Of a stretch of DNA of 64,000 nucleotides, positions 33,517 to 42,990 are shown in pieces. How positions within the stretch are numbered: the first letter of the stretch is position 1; the number at the start of each line of letters is the position of its first letter. Location: assembly GCA_017889705.1 (NCBI GenBank), contig JAGGAB010000026.1:1-64000 (forward strand). Reading direction: 5' to 3'. This DNA comes from Bacillota bacterium (GTDB taxonomy: Bacteria; Bacillota; Negativicutes; Sporomusales; Sporomusaceae). The translations under genes were made by a program, and so were the position numbers. The notes beneath the pieces were generated by a model that had not been told where the DNA came from, ran no database searches, and saw only the letters and a program-made list of their open reading frames with translations.

Positions 33517-34194
33517 ATGTCAAACGTTGGGTTTCGTATATTTACCATAGCAAACCGCCCAGATAAGGTGCTGGTAGAGAGCTTTAAAGGGCTGCCGGTT
33601 GCCAATATCGCAGATGAGATGAATCGTCTTTATTGCGTAAACTCACGGATAAAATCAGTAAATGGGTTGCCTCTTCTTGGCACAGCGTTTACGGTTAAAA
33701 CCAGAGTGGGAGATAATCTGATGCTTCACAAAGCCATTGATATGGCACAACCGGGAGAAATCATTGTTGTAGATGTACAAGGTGACTTGACCAACTCTGT
33801 TACCGGTGAAATTATGATGCGGCAAGCAGTAAAGCGAGGGATTTCCGGAGTGGTTGTCGATGGAGCTGTGCGTGATGCAGAGGCTTTACGGGAACTAACA
33901 ATGCCTATTTTTGCTGCGGGAATTCAGCCTAATGGTCCCTATAAGGATGGCCCCGGAGAAATTAATGTTCCTGTCTGCTGCGGCGGTATTGTAGTAAAAC
34001 CTGGTGACATTTTGGTTGGCGACGCCGATGGCATTGTTGTGATAGATCCGCAGGATGCTCCTGAAATTCTTGAGAAGGCAAGAGAAAAATACCGGCAGGA
34101 ACAAGTTAAGTTTAAGGCTATAGAAGACGGAACTATGGACAGAAGCTGGGTTGACAAGACATTAATAAAACTCGGCTGCGAGTATGTTCGGTAG
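33517..34194 (+). CDS. RraA-like aldolase (4-carboxy-4-hydroxy-2-oxoadipate / HMG aldolase type)
   Basis: A 225-residue RraA-fold protein. VANIADEMNRLYCVN is the N-terminal signature, followed by DNLMLHKAIDMAQPGEIIVV, the core SGVVVDGAVRDAEALRELTM (divalent metal-binding D and catalytic R) and ADGIVVIDPQDAPEILEKA. These residues are kept in the class II pyruvate aldolases GalC/LigK/ProA, which cleave 4-carboxy-4-hydroxy-2-oxoadipate to pyruvate and oxaloacetate; RNase-E-inhibitor RraA is shorter. Adjacent galB-like and carboxylate-carrier genes strengthen the aldolase reading. AAGGAGAG precedes the ATG. The exact substrate is unproven. Confidence 0.8.
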   Translation: MSNVGFRIFTIANRPDKVLVESFKGLPVANIADEMNRLYCVNSRIKSVNGLPLLGTAFTVKTRVGDNLMLHKAIDMAQPGEIIVVDVQGDLTNSVTGEIMMRQAVKRGISGVVVDGAVRDAEALRELTMPIFAAGIQPNGPYKDGPGEINVPVCCGGIVVKPGDILVGDADGIVVIDPQDAPEILEKAREKYRQEQVKFKAIEDGTMDRSWVDKTLIKLGCEYVR

Positions 34195-34235
34195 CAGTCA
34201 GTGCCTGGGGTAAGATAGACCGGAGGAGGGATTTT

Positions 34236-35048
34236 GTGTATAATAACATAATCAAAGTTTTGTTAAGCATGATGTTGCTAGTGACACTGGCTTTTACGGC
34301 TTATGCGGAAACGCCGACTAAAAGTGACGGAGGAACGATTGAAATAAAAGTAATGAGTTCAGGTGGCTTCTTCTCAGCATTACAGGAGCTTGCGCCTAGC
34401 TATGAACAAAAAACAGGGAAGAAAGTCATCTTAATACCAGGCGCTTCGATGGGTTCTTCACCAACCTCTATCCCGGCAAGACTGGCGCGAGGTGAAGAGG
34501 CCGATCTTGTCATTATGGCAGGGTCAGAACTTAATAAAATGGTTAGTGACGGATTTGTTGTGCCAGGCAGTCAACAAGACCTTGTGCTATCCAAAATAGG
34601 AATGGTTGTGCGGGCAGGGGAGCCAAAACCTGATATTAGTACGACTGATGCCGTTGTTCGCACCTTATTAGACGCAAAGTCCATCGGCTATTCTGCCAGT
34701 GCAAGCGGAAATTATCTGGCAAATGAGCTATTTCCAAGGCTTGGTGTGTGGGAGCAAATTAAAGCTAAGTCTGAGATGGTCACCAAAGGCCGTGTTGCCG
34801 AATGGGTGGCAAGAGGCGACTTAGAGATTGGCTTTCAACAGGTAAGTGAATTATTATCCGTTCCGGGGAGCGACTTTGTCGGAACATTGCCGGAGGATAT
34901 ACAAAAGATTACCGTGTTTTCAGCAGGGATTGCTATAACTTCAAAAACACCAGGAGAAGGCGAGAAATTTATACAATTCCTGACTTCGTCGGAAGCGTGT
35001 CCTATCATTATCAAGCAGGGGTTAGAGCCTGCCGGAGAATTAAAGTAA
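34236..35048 (+). CDS. ModA-like periplasmic substrate-binding protein (orphan)
   Basis: A 270-residue exported binding protein. A signal peptide (IIKVLLSMMLLVTLAFTAYA) precedes a type II periplasmic-binding fold: IKVMSSGGFFSALQELAPSY, the ModA-like LARGEEADLVIMAGSELNKM, SIGYSASASGNYLANELF and LEIGFQQVSELLSVPGSDFV. It is of the molybdate/tungstate-binding family but lies in a carboxylate cluster with no ABC permease or ATPase near, so it probably binds an organic anion. The start is GTG with CGGAGGAGGG upstream. It is the last gene of the galB operon and is followed by a long hairpin. Confidence 0.83.
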   Translation: MYNNIIKVLLSMMLLVTLAFTAYAETPTKSDGGTIEIKVMSSGGFFSALQELAPSYEQKTGKKVILIPGASMGSSPTSIPARLARGEEADLVIMAGSELNKMVSDGFVVPGSQQDLVLSKIGMVVRAGEPKPDISTTDAVVRTLLDAKSIGYSASASGNYLANELFPRLGVWEQIKAKSEMVTKGRVAEWVARGDLEIGFQQVSELLSVPGSDFVGTLPEDIQKITVFSAGIAITSKTPGEGEKFIQFLTSSEACPIIIKQGLEPAGELK

Positions 35049-35104
35049 AAGCGTGTTGGCATTTGCTTAGGGTTTTACTATGCATAATTAATGCTCAGAA
35101 TTAT

Positions 35105-35166
35105 ACTGCTACAAAAGGGATGAGGGAAACTTGATTGCAAGTTTCCCTCATCCCTTTTGTAGCAGT
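35105..35166 (+). terminator. Perfect 29-bp hairpin closing the galB operon
   Basis: Arms at 35105-35133 and 35138-35166 are perfectly complementary around ATTG (arm starts ACTGCTACAAAAGGGATGAG). No T run follows directly, so it may act as a stabiliser or processing site as well as a terminator. Confidence 0.7.
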
Positions 35167-35238
35167 AAAGGTTTTTAAAAGAATAAAGGGGAATAGATAA
35201 TTACCAAAGGACAACGCAAGGATTGGAGGGGCGCGTTT

Positions 35239-36108
35239 ATGAAGGGCATTAGTAAATTAGGCAATCGGGGTGTTGTCTTTACCTTTGAAGATGATATTGG
35301 GGTTTACCTGATCCAAACCGATACCTATTGGTTCTTGTGTGACACTCATCTGGGGCCGCAATCTATGGAGATTATCAAGCAATATATTGCGGAACAAGCA
35401 AATAATAAAGCGGTTATTGTGTTTAACTCTCATTCAGATTGGGATCATATATGGGGGAATTGTGCGTTTCCGGGCGCGCTCATTATTGGACATGAAACCT
35501 GCCGCAAAAGGATGCAGGAGATTGGGGAGTTTGAGTTAGAGTTAGAGTCATTGCGGCAACAGCACTGCGGCAATATAAAGTTGATGCTGCCTAATGTAAC
35601 CTTTAATGACAGACTGCTGTTTGCCGACGAGGAAATTGAATTTATCTATGCGCCCGGGCATACTGTCGATTCGGCCATTTGTTTTGACAGAAAGGATGCG
35701 GTATTGTTTGTCGGAGACTTGGTCGAGCAGCCAATTCCTTATCTGGATTATCATGATTTAGCAACATATATTGAAACACTGGAATTTATTAAAAGTTTTC
35801 CGGCAAAGAGTAAGTTATCGGCACATTCCGGCATAGTTGACAATGACTTAATTGAGCGCAATATCGCCTATATAACAACCATCTTACAAGAAAATCCGAC
35901 TAACCCGGAAATCTACCAAGCAACCCCGAATGTTCATAATTTTAATATCAATAATCGGCTGTTCTTACGGTATGAAAATAGGGTTAGGGAAAAGCTGAAA
36001 GATAACTTTAACTATGCGCTGTTCCGCAGAAATTTCAAAGATTTGAAAGAAGTGACTTACACGGATTTGCAGGCAGAATTAGAGCAATATATGCGCAAAA
36101 TAGTTTAG
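35239..36108 (+). CDS. Metallo-beta-lactamase fold hydrolase
   Basis: A 289-residue MBL-fold protein. The zinc motif is VFNSHSDWDHIWGN (HxxxDH type: His, Asp and His present, with Ser-Asp-Trp replacing the usual HxHxDH order). The next ligand regions are YAPGHTVDSAICF, VGDLVE (Asp) and LSAHSGIVDNDLIERN (His). The C-terminal 60 residues are a helical extension. The substrate is unknown; the general fold suggests a thioesterase or lactonase. GGAGGGGCG precedes the ATG. The gene is monocistronic and convergent with the LysR gene, separated only by R1 copy G. Confidence 0.85.
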   Translation: MKGISKLGNRGVVFTFEDDIGVYLIQTDTYWFLCDTHLGPQSMEIIKQYIAEQANNKAVIVFNSHSDWDHIWGNCAFPGALIIGHETCRKRMQEIGEFELELESLRQQHCGNIKLMLPNVTFNDRLLFADEEIEFIYAPGHTVDSAICFDRKDAVLFVGDLVEQPIPYLDYHDLATYIETLEFIKSFPAKSKLSAHSGIVDNDLIERNIAYITTILQENPTNPEIYQATPNVHNFNINNRLFLRYENRVREKLKDNFNYALFRRNFKDLKEVTYTDLQAELEQYMRKIV

Positions 36109-36132
36109 CACTTATACTGCGCCTTGTCCGAC

Positions 36133-36173
36133 AACTAACCTGCAGATGGGGTTAAACCCAATCTGCAGGTTAG
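36133..36173. repeat. R1 structured repeat, copy G (hairpin 1 only, between convergent genes)
   Basis: ACTAACCTGCAGATGGGG...CCAATCTGCAGGTTAGT. The T-A pair of copies A and H (CTTCAG/CTGAAG) is replaced by G-C (CTGCAG/CTGCAG), a compensatory change. With T-rich flanks on both sides it may serve as a bidirectional terminator. Confidence 0.82.
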
Positions 36174-36179
36174 TCTGCT

Positions 36180-37067
36180 TTATTTTGAGGGGAATTTGCT
36201 GCGAATTAGTTCGAGAAAGCTTAACATCGCAGGTGTGAGCCATTTGTCTTTATGATAAACGATTTGGGTATGCATCCCAATCTCCGGGCCTTTCCAAGGC
36301 AGTTCGACCAACAGGTTAGCCGTTACTTCTTTTTCAACATAAATTTGAGGCAAAATAGCAATTCCCAGTCCGCTGATAACAAATTGCTTGATTGCCTCAA
36401 TATTTTTTACTTTCATAAAGGAACGAGGCTTTATCGTATTGGCGCTAAGCAGATTCTCGATAAATGTCCGATAAGCGCAGCCTTCCTGGGTAACAATGAA
36501 ATCTTCGGCGCTAAAATCGGAGATATTGATGGCGGCTTGCTGGGCAAGTGGATGGTCAACAGCAGCAATAAAAGCCATAGGTTCTGGGCACAGTATTTCT
36601 GTATAGAGATTGGGGTAAGGTACTTTATCAGTTAAAATAACAGATATATCGATAACATTATTCTTGAGCGCGGCATAGAACTTAGTAATATCACCAAAGG
36701 TAAGCTCTACTTCAATTGCCGGATGTTTTTTGCGGAATTCTTTTAACAGCGAAGGCAGGCGGACAACCGAGAAAGTTTCACTGGCGCCAATAATAATTTT
36801 GCCGCTGGTGGCTTTTGCAGATACGGAATCAGCAGCTTCGTCTATTAGTTTGAGAATTCTTTCGGCATAGCTGATAAAATGTTCGCCTTCGCGAGTTAGG
36901 CGGATACGATGGCCAAGCCTGTCAAATAATTTAACCTGCAGTTCTTTTTCTAATGCTTGAATATGTGCTGTCAGGGTTGGCTGTGTATAGCCCAGATGTT
37001 CGGCGGCTTGAGCAAAGCTTCCGGCAGCTTTAATGGCAACAAGGGTTTGTAGTTGTCTGATTTCCAA
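36180..37067 (-). CDS. LysR family transcriptional regulator
   Basis: A 295-residue LysR-type regulator: N-terminal helix-turn-helix IRQLQTLVAIKAAGSFAQAA and YTQPTLTAHIQALEKELQVK, then a PBP2-type effector domain (about 90-290) containing GKIIIGASETFSVVRLPSLL. It is divergent from the LUD-domain gene, which is the natural candidate for control from the shared 120-base region. The start is the ATG at 37065-37067; the ribosome site is AGGAAGTG. Confidence 0.92.
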   Translation of the reverse strand: MEIRQLQTLVAIKAAGSFAQAAEHLGYTQPTLTAHIQALEKELQVKLFDRLGHRIRLTREGEHFISYAERILKLIDEAADSVSAKATSGKIIIGASETFSVVRLPSLLKEFRKKHPAIEVELTFGDITKFYAALKNNVIDISVILTDKVPYPNLYTEILCPEPMAFIAAVDHPLAQQAAINISDFSAEDFIVTQEGCAYRTFIENLLSANTIKPRSFMKVKNIEAIKQFVISGLGIAILPQIYVEKEVTANLLVELPWKGPEIGMHTQIVYHKDKWLTPAMLSFLELIRSKFPSK

Positions 37068-37187
37068 AGCAACACTTCCTATAATTTTTTTCTATTGTAA
37101 TAATACGAACTATTAATTATACATATGGAGAATATCATGTTAAAGTTGATATAGCAAGCATAGGTTTTAAAATAGGGAGGAAGAACA

Positions 37188-37829
37188 ATGTCAGAATACG
37201 TAGATGCAAAACAACAAGCTCATGGAGCAAAGACGGTAGAGGTACTTAAAAAAAATAGATTTGAGGCTGCTTATTACCCAAGTATGCAAGCTGCGTTAGA
37301 AGAACTCTTTGCAGTTATCCCAATGGATGCAACTGTTGGGATTGGCGGCTCGTGGACATTAATAGAGTCGCAGGTTGCAGAAAAATTAGAAGCGCGCGGC
37401 AACATTGTCTATTGTCATCATACACCAGGGTTAAGTCCGGAGGAGATATTAGATATCCGGCGCAAACAGCTTACTTGTGACGTGTTTTTGACAAGCGCTA
37501 ATGCTATTACCGAAGATGGCTGTCTGGTCAATACAGACGCTACCGGCAACCGGGTGGCGGCTATGACTTTTGGGCCAAAAAAGGTTATCGTTCTTGCCGG
37601 TATTAATAAAATTGTGCCTACTGTTGCCGATGCGCAAGAACGTATTCGATCTACAGCAGCACCGCTTAATAATAAGCGGCTAAAACGCCCTAATCCATGT
37701 GTGCAGACTGGGCATTGTATGGATTGCCAGGGCCCAACCCGCTTGTGTAATGTTATGTCTATTATTCACAAACGGCCACCGGCGTCTAACATTCATGTGT
37801 GGATAATTGGTGAAGAAGTGGGATATTAA
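37188..37829 (+). CDS. LUD-domain protein (lactate utilisation LutC/YkgG family)
   Basis: A 213-residue LUD (DUF162) protein. Landmarks are IPMDATVGIGGSWTLIESQV, LTSANAITEDGCLVNTDATG, NRVAAMTFGPKKVIVLAG and a Cys-rich tail with NPCVQTGHCMDCQGPTRLC that may bind an Fe-S cluster. Related proteins take part in lactate oxidation complexes (LutABC), but this single-gene version with the Cys tail is common in anaerobes and uncharacterised. GGGAGGAAG precedes the ATG. Divergent from a LysR regulator. Confidence 0.87.
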   Translation: MSEYVDAKQQAHGAKTVEVLKKNRFEAAYYPSMQAALEELFAVIPMDATVGIGGSWTLIESQVAEKLEARGNIVYCHHTPGLSPEEILDIRRKQLTCDVFLTSANAITEDGCLVNTDATGNRVAAMTFGPKKVIVLAGINKIVPTVADAQERIRSTAAPLNNKRLKRPNPCVQTGHCMDCQGPTRLCNVMSIIHKRPPASNIHVWIIGEEVGY

Positions 37830-37967
37830 AGCTTTGAAACAATTTAGGGACAAACAGAGAATTTGTGTACAGATGCCAGCATGAAACATGCTGGTTTCTT
37901 GTTTTCGTGAGAAATAAGGGATATAATGCAAAGTAACATATACAGACAGGTTACAGAGGGGATAGTT

Positions 37968-38327
37968 ATGAAATCTAAAGAGCTATTTTTATATTGCATG
38001 ACAAAACTCGGTGCTATTGAGGATTACCCGTTTGGACCAGATGTTATTGTTATTAAAATAGCATCCAAAATGTTCGCCTTGATGTCGCGAAGAAATGGTC
38101 AGGATACGCTTTCGTTAAAATGCGATCCTGATTATTCGGAGGTATTAAGGAAGCAATATCGAAGTATAATTCCGGGTTATCACTTAAGCAAGCGTCATTG
38201 GAACACCATAGTGCTTGATGGCAGCGTTGCCGAAAGAGATATTAAGCAGCTAATCGATCATTCTTATGACTTGGTCTATAAGTCTCTTCCCAAGAGGATG
38301 AGAACAGCAGCGAGTGGGGATTGGTGA
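37968..38327 (+). CDS. MmcQ/YjbR family DNA-binding protein
   Basis: A 119-residue protein of the MmcQ/YjbR (CyaY-like fold) family: YCMTKLGAIEDYPFGPDVIV, KMFALMSRRNGQDTLSLKCD, GYHLSKRHWNTIVLDGS and the final HSYDLVYKSLPKRMR are typical. I start at ATG 37968 with GAGGGG upstream; an earlier in-frame ATG (37926) has no ribosome site. The biological role is not established for the family. It has its own strong terminator. Confidence 0.9.
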   Translation: MKSKELFLYCMTKLGAIEDYPFGPDVIVIKIASKMFALMSRRNGQDTLSLKCDPDYSEVLRKQYRSIIPGYHLSKRHWNTIVLDGSVAERDIKQLIDHSYDLVYKSLPKRMRTAASGDW

Positions 38328-38356
38328 TGATTGTACAGGTGGAAATAAACACAGAA

Positions 38357-38394
38357 AAAACGCTAATTGTCGGTAGCAGACAATTAGCGTTTTT
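38357..38394 (+). terminator. Terminator of the YjbR gene
   Basis: A 15-bp stem AAAACGCTAATTGTC with its complement, followed by T. Confidence 0.92.
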
Positions 38395-38419
38395 GCATTT
38401 GTAAAAAAAATATAAAGTA

Positions 38420-38543
38420 GACTTATCTTCAGGTGGGGTTTTAACCCTATCTGAAGGTTAGTCGCCCTTATCCAGGGACTTAGCCGCTCTTACTTCCGCT
38501 TGTAGAAGCGGGAGTCTTAGAGCGGGTTAGTCTCAGGATAAAG
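38420..38543 (+). repeat. R1 structured repeat, copy H (complete; best reference copy)
   Basis: Hairpin 1 is at 38420-38463. Hairpin 2 (38466-38543) is closed by CCTTATCC/GGATAAAG and GACT/AGTC, and continues with CCGCTCT/AGAGCGG and CCGCTT/AAGCGG around GTAG. It overlaps the last 11 bases of the SGNH hydrolase gene, which ends in the distal arm. Confidence 0.9.
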
Positions 38544-39771
38544 AATGTTTCTTAATATAGTCCGATACTTTTTGTCCGATGATTCGTTTGCCTGAAATAT
38601 CTAAATGCAGGCCGTCTTGTGCGTATTTTACAGGTAATAAGCCTTGTTCATCAACCACAGGTGAATAGATATCGACATAATCAGGCTGTTGTTTTATAAA
38701 TGCATTTACCTTGAGTAATTCAGTTTGCCAGTTAGGTGCTGTTCCTTCGTTAAAAACACGTTGAATTCGTTCGGGATTTACCGGCGGCAGGGTTAAAAAG
38801 ATGGGGCGGATATTATTCTCGCGGCACTTTTGTTTAATGGCGGCTAATGACTGTACTACATCTTCCGCGCTTGTTCCTCCACGAATACTGTTGCTGCCTC
38901 CCAGGATGAGTAAGTATTTCGGTTTAAACGGCAGTACTTCCTGGTCAAAACGGTTTTCCAAGGCTTCCGCAGTATCACCGCTTTTACCCAGGTTTTTTAC
39001 TTCATAAGGCAAATAGGTTGAGTAATCAAACCGGCCATCAGAAGGGGGATTGGATATTGCGCCACCGCCATGAGTGATACTGTCACCGAAGGTTGCCCAG
39101 TCATAGCCTTCGGTTTTGACTTCTAGTAAAACAGGATCAGAATATACACCAATTGGTCGATTGTCTTTATCATAGGCGAGAACCCGCCAATAATAAATTC
39201 CCTCTTTTAACAGGGGTTCCGGATCATAAAAATCAAATCCCTGGGTGAGAGCATAGGAACGTATTCTATGCTTTGAAGGTTTTATTCCATTTGGCGATTC
39301 AGGAACTTGATCAGTGACTTCCACTTCATATTTGGCAGCACCTTTTACTGGGATCCAGGAATATACAGGGTATAAAGGGACTGGGCGGTCATTATAAAGA
39401 GCTGTAGGTGTTGGTTTGAGTGGATTCAGGGTCATATCACCGAGAACTGCCGGTTGGGAAAAAGGGCCTACAGGGTTTTCATCTAAATCTAGCGGGCGGG
39501 CCCGGAAATAAAGCTTTTTGAGGTCCTGTCCTTCAAATAAGGAAAGTGGTAATTGGACACCAGGGGTATAAATGTTGGATCTGGTATACACAACGTGTTT
39601 TTCCCTTGCCGGAATATCCTTATTTACTGCTACTGTAGCAATTTCTAACTCATACATTACAGCATCTTCAGCATTAGACCATGCCAGTTCGATTCTTCCT
39701 GTCTGCGCACAAGCAAACAGCGTCAGAAAAGTAAAAAGAGCTGTAAACACAATTGTTTTTTTTAGTTGCAA
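38533..39771 (-). CDS. Exported SGNH/GDSL hydrolase with FnIII-like repeats
   Basis: A 412-residue secreted protein. The N-terminal signal (KKTIVFTALFTFLTLFAC) may be a lipoprotein signal with LFAC as lipobox. Two fibronectin-III-like regions follow (IELAWSNAEDAVMYELEIAT; PVYSWIPVKGAAKYEVEVTD with YYWRVLAYDKDNRPIG). The SGNH esterase domain starts at about 228: block I FGDSITHGGG (Ser), block II NLGKSGDT (Gly), block III LILGGSNSIRGG (Asn), block V QDGLHLDISG (Asp, His). The catalytic set is complete. It probably deacylates envelope glycans or lipids. The start is TTG with CTGGAGGCG upstream. Confidence 0.88.
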   Translation of the reverse strand: MQLKKTIVFTALFTFLTLFACAQTGRIELAWSNAEDAVMYELEIATVAVNKDIPAREKHVVYTRSNIYTPGVQLPLSLFEGQDLKKLYFRARPLDLDENPVGPFSQPAVLGDMTLNPLKPTPTALYNDRPVPLYPVYSWIPVKGAAKYEVEVTDQVPESPNGIKPSKHRIRSYALTQGFDFYDPEPLLKEGIYYWRVLAYDKDNRPIGVYSDPVLLEVKTEGYDWATFGDSITHGGGAISNPPSDGRFDYSTYLPYEVKNLGKSGDTAEALENRFDQEVLPFKPKYLLILGGSNSIRGGTSAEDVVQSLAAIKQKCRENNIRPIFLTLPPVNPERIQRVFNEGTAPNWQTELLKVNAFIKQQPDYVDIYSPVVDEQGLLPVKYAQDGLHLDISGKRIIGQKVSDYIKKHSLS

Positions 39772-40002
39772 AATAGTTCGCCTCCAGATAAATATGCAAA
39801 TAAGTCTTTACATACATTCTATACAACAGCTTCAGTTTCCTGTAACAGACCTAAAGAGAGCAGTATCGCCATTTTGGGGGGATTTTTAGAGGAAATTAAT
39901 ATTTAATGTCGAATATTAATATGAGTTATAGCAAAAAAAGGAGGGATAAAGCCCAACTGCTTTCTCATTTTAGCTTTATTAAAACTATATGGAGGCATGT
40001 AC

Positions 40003-42033
40003 ATGAAACTTAGTATTCGGATGAAACTCACGGCAATTATTGGCATAGTCCTGTTTTTGTCATCAGGAATATTGGGAGGAGCGAGTCTTTACTTTGCGCA
40101 AGATTATCTTGGCAGAAGTGTCAATGAAACAATTTCTTCCATTGCCGCAGGCGGAGCAGAAGCTGTAAGCAGAGACGTAAGTATCATAGTTACGCAACTT
40201 GAGGGCGTCGCCAATCATCCGGTTATCAAGGACGGCACAAACACCAATGCCGTTGTTGGGGTCATGTCTAGTGAATTAAAACGCCTGGATAAACTAACTA
40301 ATATAAACTACATATTTTTAAATGGCTCTGCTGTGCGGGCAAATGGGACAAAGTCGAATGTGGCAGACCGGGATTATTACAAAAAGGTATTAGAAACTAA
40401 AAAACCGGTAATCTCAAGTGTAATTACATCAGGATCATCCAATAAACTGGCCGTTATTGTGGCAGTACCAGTACTGGAAAATGGTCAGCTCAAAGGGATC
40501 CTTGGGGGAACATTACCTTTAGAAAACATTTTATCGATTATTGATGATATAAAATATAAAGAAACAGGTTTTGCTTACTTAGTAGATGACTCCGGACTGG
40601 TACTAAGCTATCCTAAATATCCGGATATTATTGGCAAGCTTACTGTAACGGAAAAAACAATTCAACCGGAACTGAAGTTGCCTGCAAAAGAAATTGACAG
40701 TAAGTTTATCGGTTATTTTAAAAATGTGACTGATGGAGCAAAACAAGTATTAGGGACATATACTGCGTTTGATGGCACTACTTACTTATCAGCTCTTGTC
40801 CCGGTTGAACTGTCAAATCAGCGTTGGATACTTGTTGTCAATGTTGCTGAAAAAGAAGCCGGCGCAGAGACAAGACATTTGGCCATTTTAATTGTCGGTA
40901 TAACCGTGGTTTGTTTGGTGCTGAGCTTTATCATTTCAGCTTGGATTGGCCAGAAATTTTCAGCCTCTATTATAAAACTTAGAGATGAGGCCATGCTTAT
41001 TGCCAAAGGCGATATTCGTGAGCGTTCCGTAATTTCTAACAGCACAGATGAAGTGGGAGATTTAGCGCGCAGCATCAACGACATGGCAGCTCAATTACGG
41101 CAGCTATTGCGACGGGTTCAAAATGCTGCTGAAAATTTGGCAGCATCTTCTGAGGAACTAACCGCAAGCACGGAGCAATCAGCAACAGCCAATGTTCATG
41201 TTGCGGAAACAATAGCAGATCTGACCGAGGGTATTCAAACACAGGCTGAATCAGTAAATGCAACCCGATCAGCAACTGAACAGGTATCAGACCGGATCGA
41301 ACAGGTTGCGGCAAGCGCAGTTCTTGTATCAGGGATTTCTGATGAAGCGTTTAATGCTGCTCAGCGGGGTGGAGATGCCCTAGGGGCAGCTATATCGCAG
41401 ATGAATAATATTGAAAAGACAGTAGCAAAATCAGCGCAAGAGGTAATCCAACTGGGCAACCAATCCCGGGAAATCGGTCAGATTGTGGATACGATTTCGG
41501 GAATTGCCGGACAAACTAATTTGCTTGCCTTAAATGCGGCCATTGAGGCTGCACGTGCCGGTGAACAAGGCCGCGGTTTTGCCGTCGTTGCCGATGAGGT
41601 TAGAAAATTAGCGGAACAGTCACAGACTGCAGCCAAACAAATCGCTGATCTTATTTCTGAAACGCAATTAGGCACTGATCAGGCCGTAATGGCCATGAAT
41701 GAAGGCACCCAGGAAGTAAAAGCCGGTGTTGAGGTTGTTGTGGCAGCCGATCAGGCCTTTAAAGAAATCGTGAAAAAAGTGGAACAAGTTTCCAGTCAAA
41801 TTCAAAGTATTTCTGATGCTATACGGCAAATGTCCGAAGGAAGCCAGCAGATTGTGGTAGCCATCCGCAGGATTGATGATGTCAGTCAAAACACAACTGA
41901 GCACACTCAGTCCGTGTCTGCCACCACCGAAGAGCAGAGCGCATCGATGGAACAGATTGCGGCTTCTAGTCTGGCATTGGCTCGGATGGCGGAAGAGTTA
42001 AAGAATGAAGTGCAAAGCTTTAAGATAGTATAG
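40003..42033 (+). CDS. Methyl-accepting chemotaxis protein with a Cache sensor (second)
   Basis: A 676-residue chemoreceptor. TM1 is at about 10-32. A periplasmic dCache_1 sensor follows (about 38-275), with [20 protein letters not shown] and [20 protein letters not shown]2 is near 290-310, then HAMP ([20 protein letters not shown]) and a methylation/signalling coiled coil with the conserved tip [20 protein letters not shown] near residue 500. It is a distant paralogue of the receptor at 22.97 kb. I start at ATG 40003 because GGAGG lies 7 bases upstream; ATG 39997 would be too close. The ligand is unknown. Confidence 0.93.
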   Translation: MKLSIRMKLTAIIGIVLFLSSGILGGASLYFAQDYLGRSVNETISSIAAGGAEAVSRDVSIIVTQLEGVANHPVIKDGTNTNAVVGVMSSELKRLDKLTNINYIFLNGSAVRANGTKSNVADRDYYKKVLETKKPVISSVITSGSSNKLAVIVAVPVLENGQLKGILGGTLPLENILSIIDDIKYKETGFAYLVDDSGLVLSYPKYPDIIGKLTVTEKTIQPELKLPAKEIDSKFIGYFKNVTDGAKQVLGTYTAFDGTTYLSALVPVELSNQRWILVVNVAEKEAGAETRHLAILIVGITVVCLVLSFIISAWIGQKFSASIIKLRDEAMLIAKGDIRERSVISNSTDEVGDLARSINDMAAQLRQLLRRVQNAAENLAASSEELTASTEQSATANVHVAETIADLTEGIQTQAESVNATRSATEQVSDRIEQVAASAVLVSGISDEAFNAAQRGGDALGAAISQMNNIEKTVAKSAQEVIQLGNQSREIGQIVDTISGIAGQTNLLALNAAIEAARAGEQGRGFAVVADEVRKLAEQSQTAAKQIADLISETQLGTDQAVMAMNEGTQEVKAGVEVVVAADQAFKEIVKKVEQVSSQIQSISDAIRQMSEGSQQIVVAIRRIDDVSQNTTEHTQSVSATTEEQSASMEQIAASSLALARMAEELKNEVQSFKIV

Positions 42034-42073
42034 AAGAACGCCAAGTTCTTCTACTATTGTCACGGTAAACTAA

Positions 42074-42110
42074 AAGAGGTTCTGCAGGCATGATGTCTGC
42101 AGAACCTCTT
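42074..42110. terminator. Bidirectional terminator between the MCP and HD-GYP genes
   Basis: A 14-bp perfect stem AAGAGGTTCTGCAG with its complement. Confidence 0.9.
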
Positions 42111-42145
42111 TGTATCACTTAATAAAACAGTTAAAATAGAAAAGC

Positions 42146-42988
42146 TTAAGATATGCTGGGTGGCAGTGTGTAAATCCGGGACCAATCAATTGTTGAGCCA
42201 AATACATCGATCATACCGGGATCGAAAAATTTACCCTTTTTCTCGATGGTCTGAAACATGGCTTTGCGCGGCTCAACATCTTTTATCAATAAGCGGTCAT
42301 AATAATCGACTACGGCAACCAGTGAAGAAAACTCGGTGATTTGTGTGCGGCTGAAGGAAAAGGGATAACCGCTGCCATCATAATGCTCATGATGTTGCAG
42401 GCAAACCAAGGCTACCAACATATCAATATCCAGATTCTTCCGCAACTTATCAAAGCCTAAAAAAGGATGATCCAAATCAGTTTCATTAAACTTTTTCTCC
42501 ATGCCGCAGTCATGCAAAAGAGTACATATGGCAAGTTTTTCGAGATTATCAATAGAATACCGCTTAATTAACCCTATGTTTGTGCTGAGTATTGCGGTAC
42601 GCAGACTGTGCCGAAACAGTGGTTCGTCGCTGGAACACGCAGTCATAAAGTCTTGAACGCAAGGTCTATCTAAGGCAGACGCTAGAATTTCTTCAATAGC
42701 CGTAATGTTTTTTTTGATAGCAATGGCCTGGCAATCAAAAATGCCATCGGTAATATTTCTGATAGCAGCTAGGGGTTTGGAGGGCGCTGAGGTGTTTGCG
42801 CTGGACTCCTGTACTAACTCCTGTTCGTCTTTAACGCTGACTGTTTCAATATCGAAATTTCGTAGCTGTCGAATAATAAAATTGGTGAAGGTAACCCCGC
42901 TTGCCACCAGAATGAGACCTTGATCATTAAAAATTGTCTGATCTGATACCATGCCTTCACGTAGTTGGTCAATAGCAACTTTTCCCAA
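42146..42988 (-). CDS. HD-GYP-type domain protein (putative c-di-GMP phosphodiesterase)
   Basis: A 280-residue protein. Residues 1-55 (IDQLREGMVSDQTIFNDQGL) resemble the DUF3391-like N-terminal region of HD-GYP proteins. The HD-GYP core follows: HSLRTAILSTNIG, the metal dyad LLHDCGM, HPFLGFDKLR and the signature HHEHYDGSGYPF (HHExxDGxGYP), then VVDYYDRLL. Metal and GYP residues look intact, so c-di-GMP hydrolysis is plausible. It starts 2 bases after the receiver gene, so the two are translationally coupled: a split two-component output. AGGAGGATT precedes the ATG. Confidence 0.85.
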   Translation of the reverse strand: MGKVAIDQLREGMVSDQTIFNDQGLILVASGVTFTNFIIRQLRNFDIETVSVKDEQELVQESSANTSAPSKPLAAIRNITDGIFDCQAIAIKKNITAIEEILASALDRPCVQDFMTACSSDEPLFRHSLRTAILSTNIGLIKRYSIDNLEKLAICTLLHDCGMEKKFNETDLDHPFLGFDKLRKNLDIDMLVALVCLQHHEHYDGSGYPFSFSRTQITEFSSLVAVVDYYDRLLIKDVEPRKAMFQTIEKKGKFFDPGMIDVFGSTIDWSRIYTLPPSIS

Positions 42989-42990
42989 CG

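Noticed and set aside
33517-34194. RraA as regulator of ribonuclease E
   Set aside because: The length and neighbours (hydratase and carboxylate carrier) fit the aldolase branch better.
7177-38543. R1 repeats as a CRISPR array
   Set aside because: Copies are kilobases apart, vary in sequence, and have no regular spacers or cas genes nearby.
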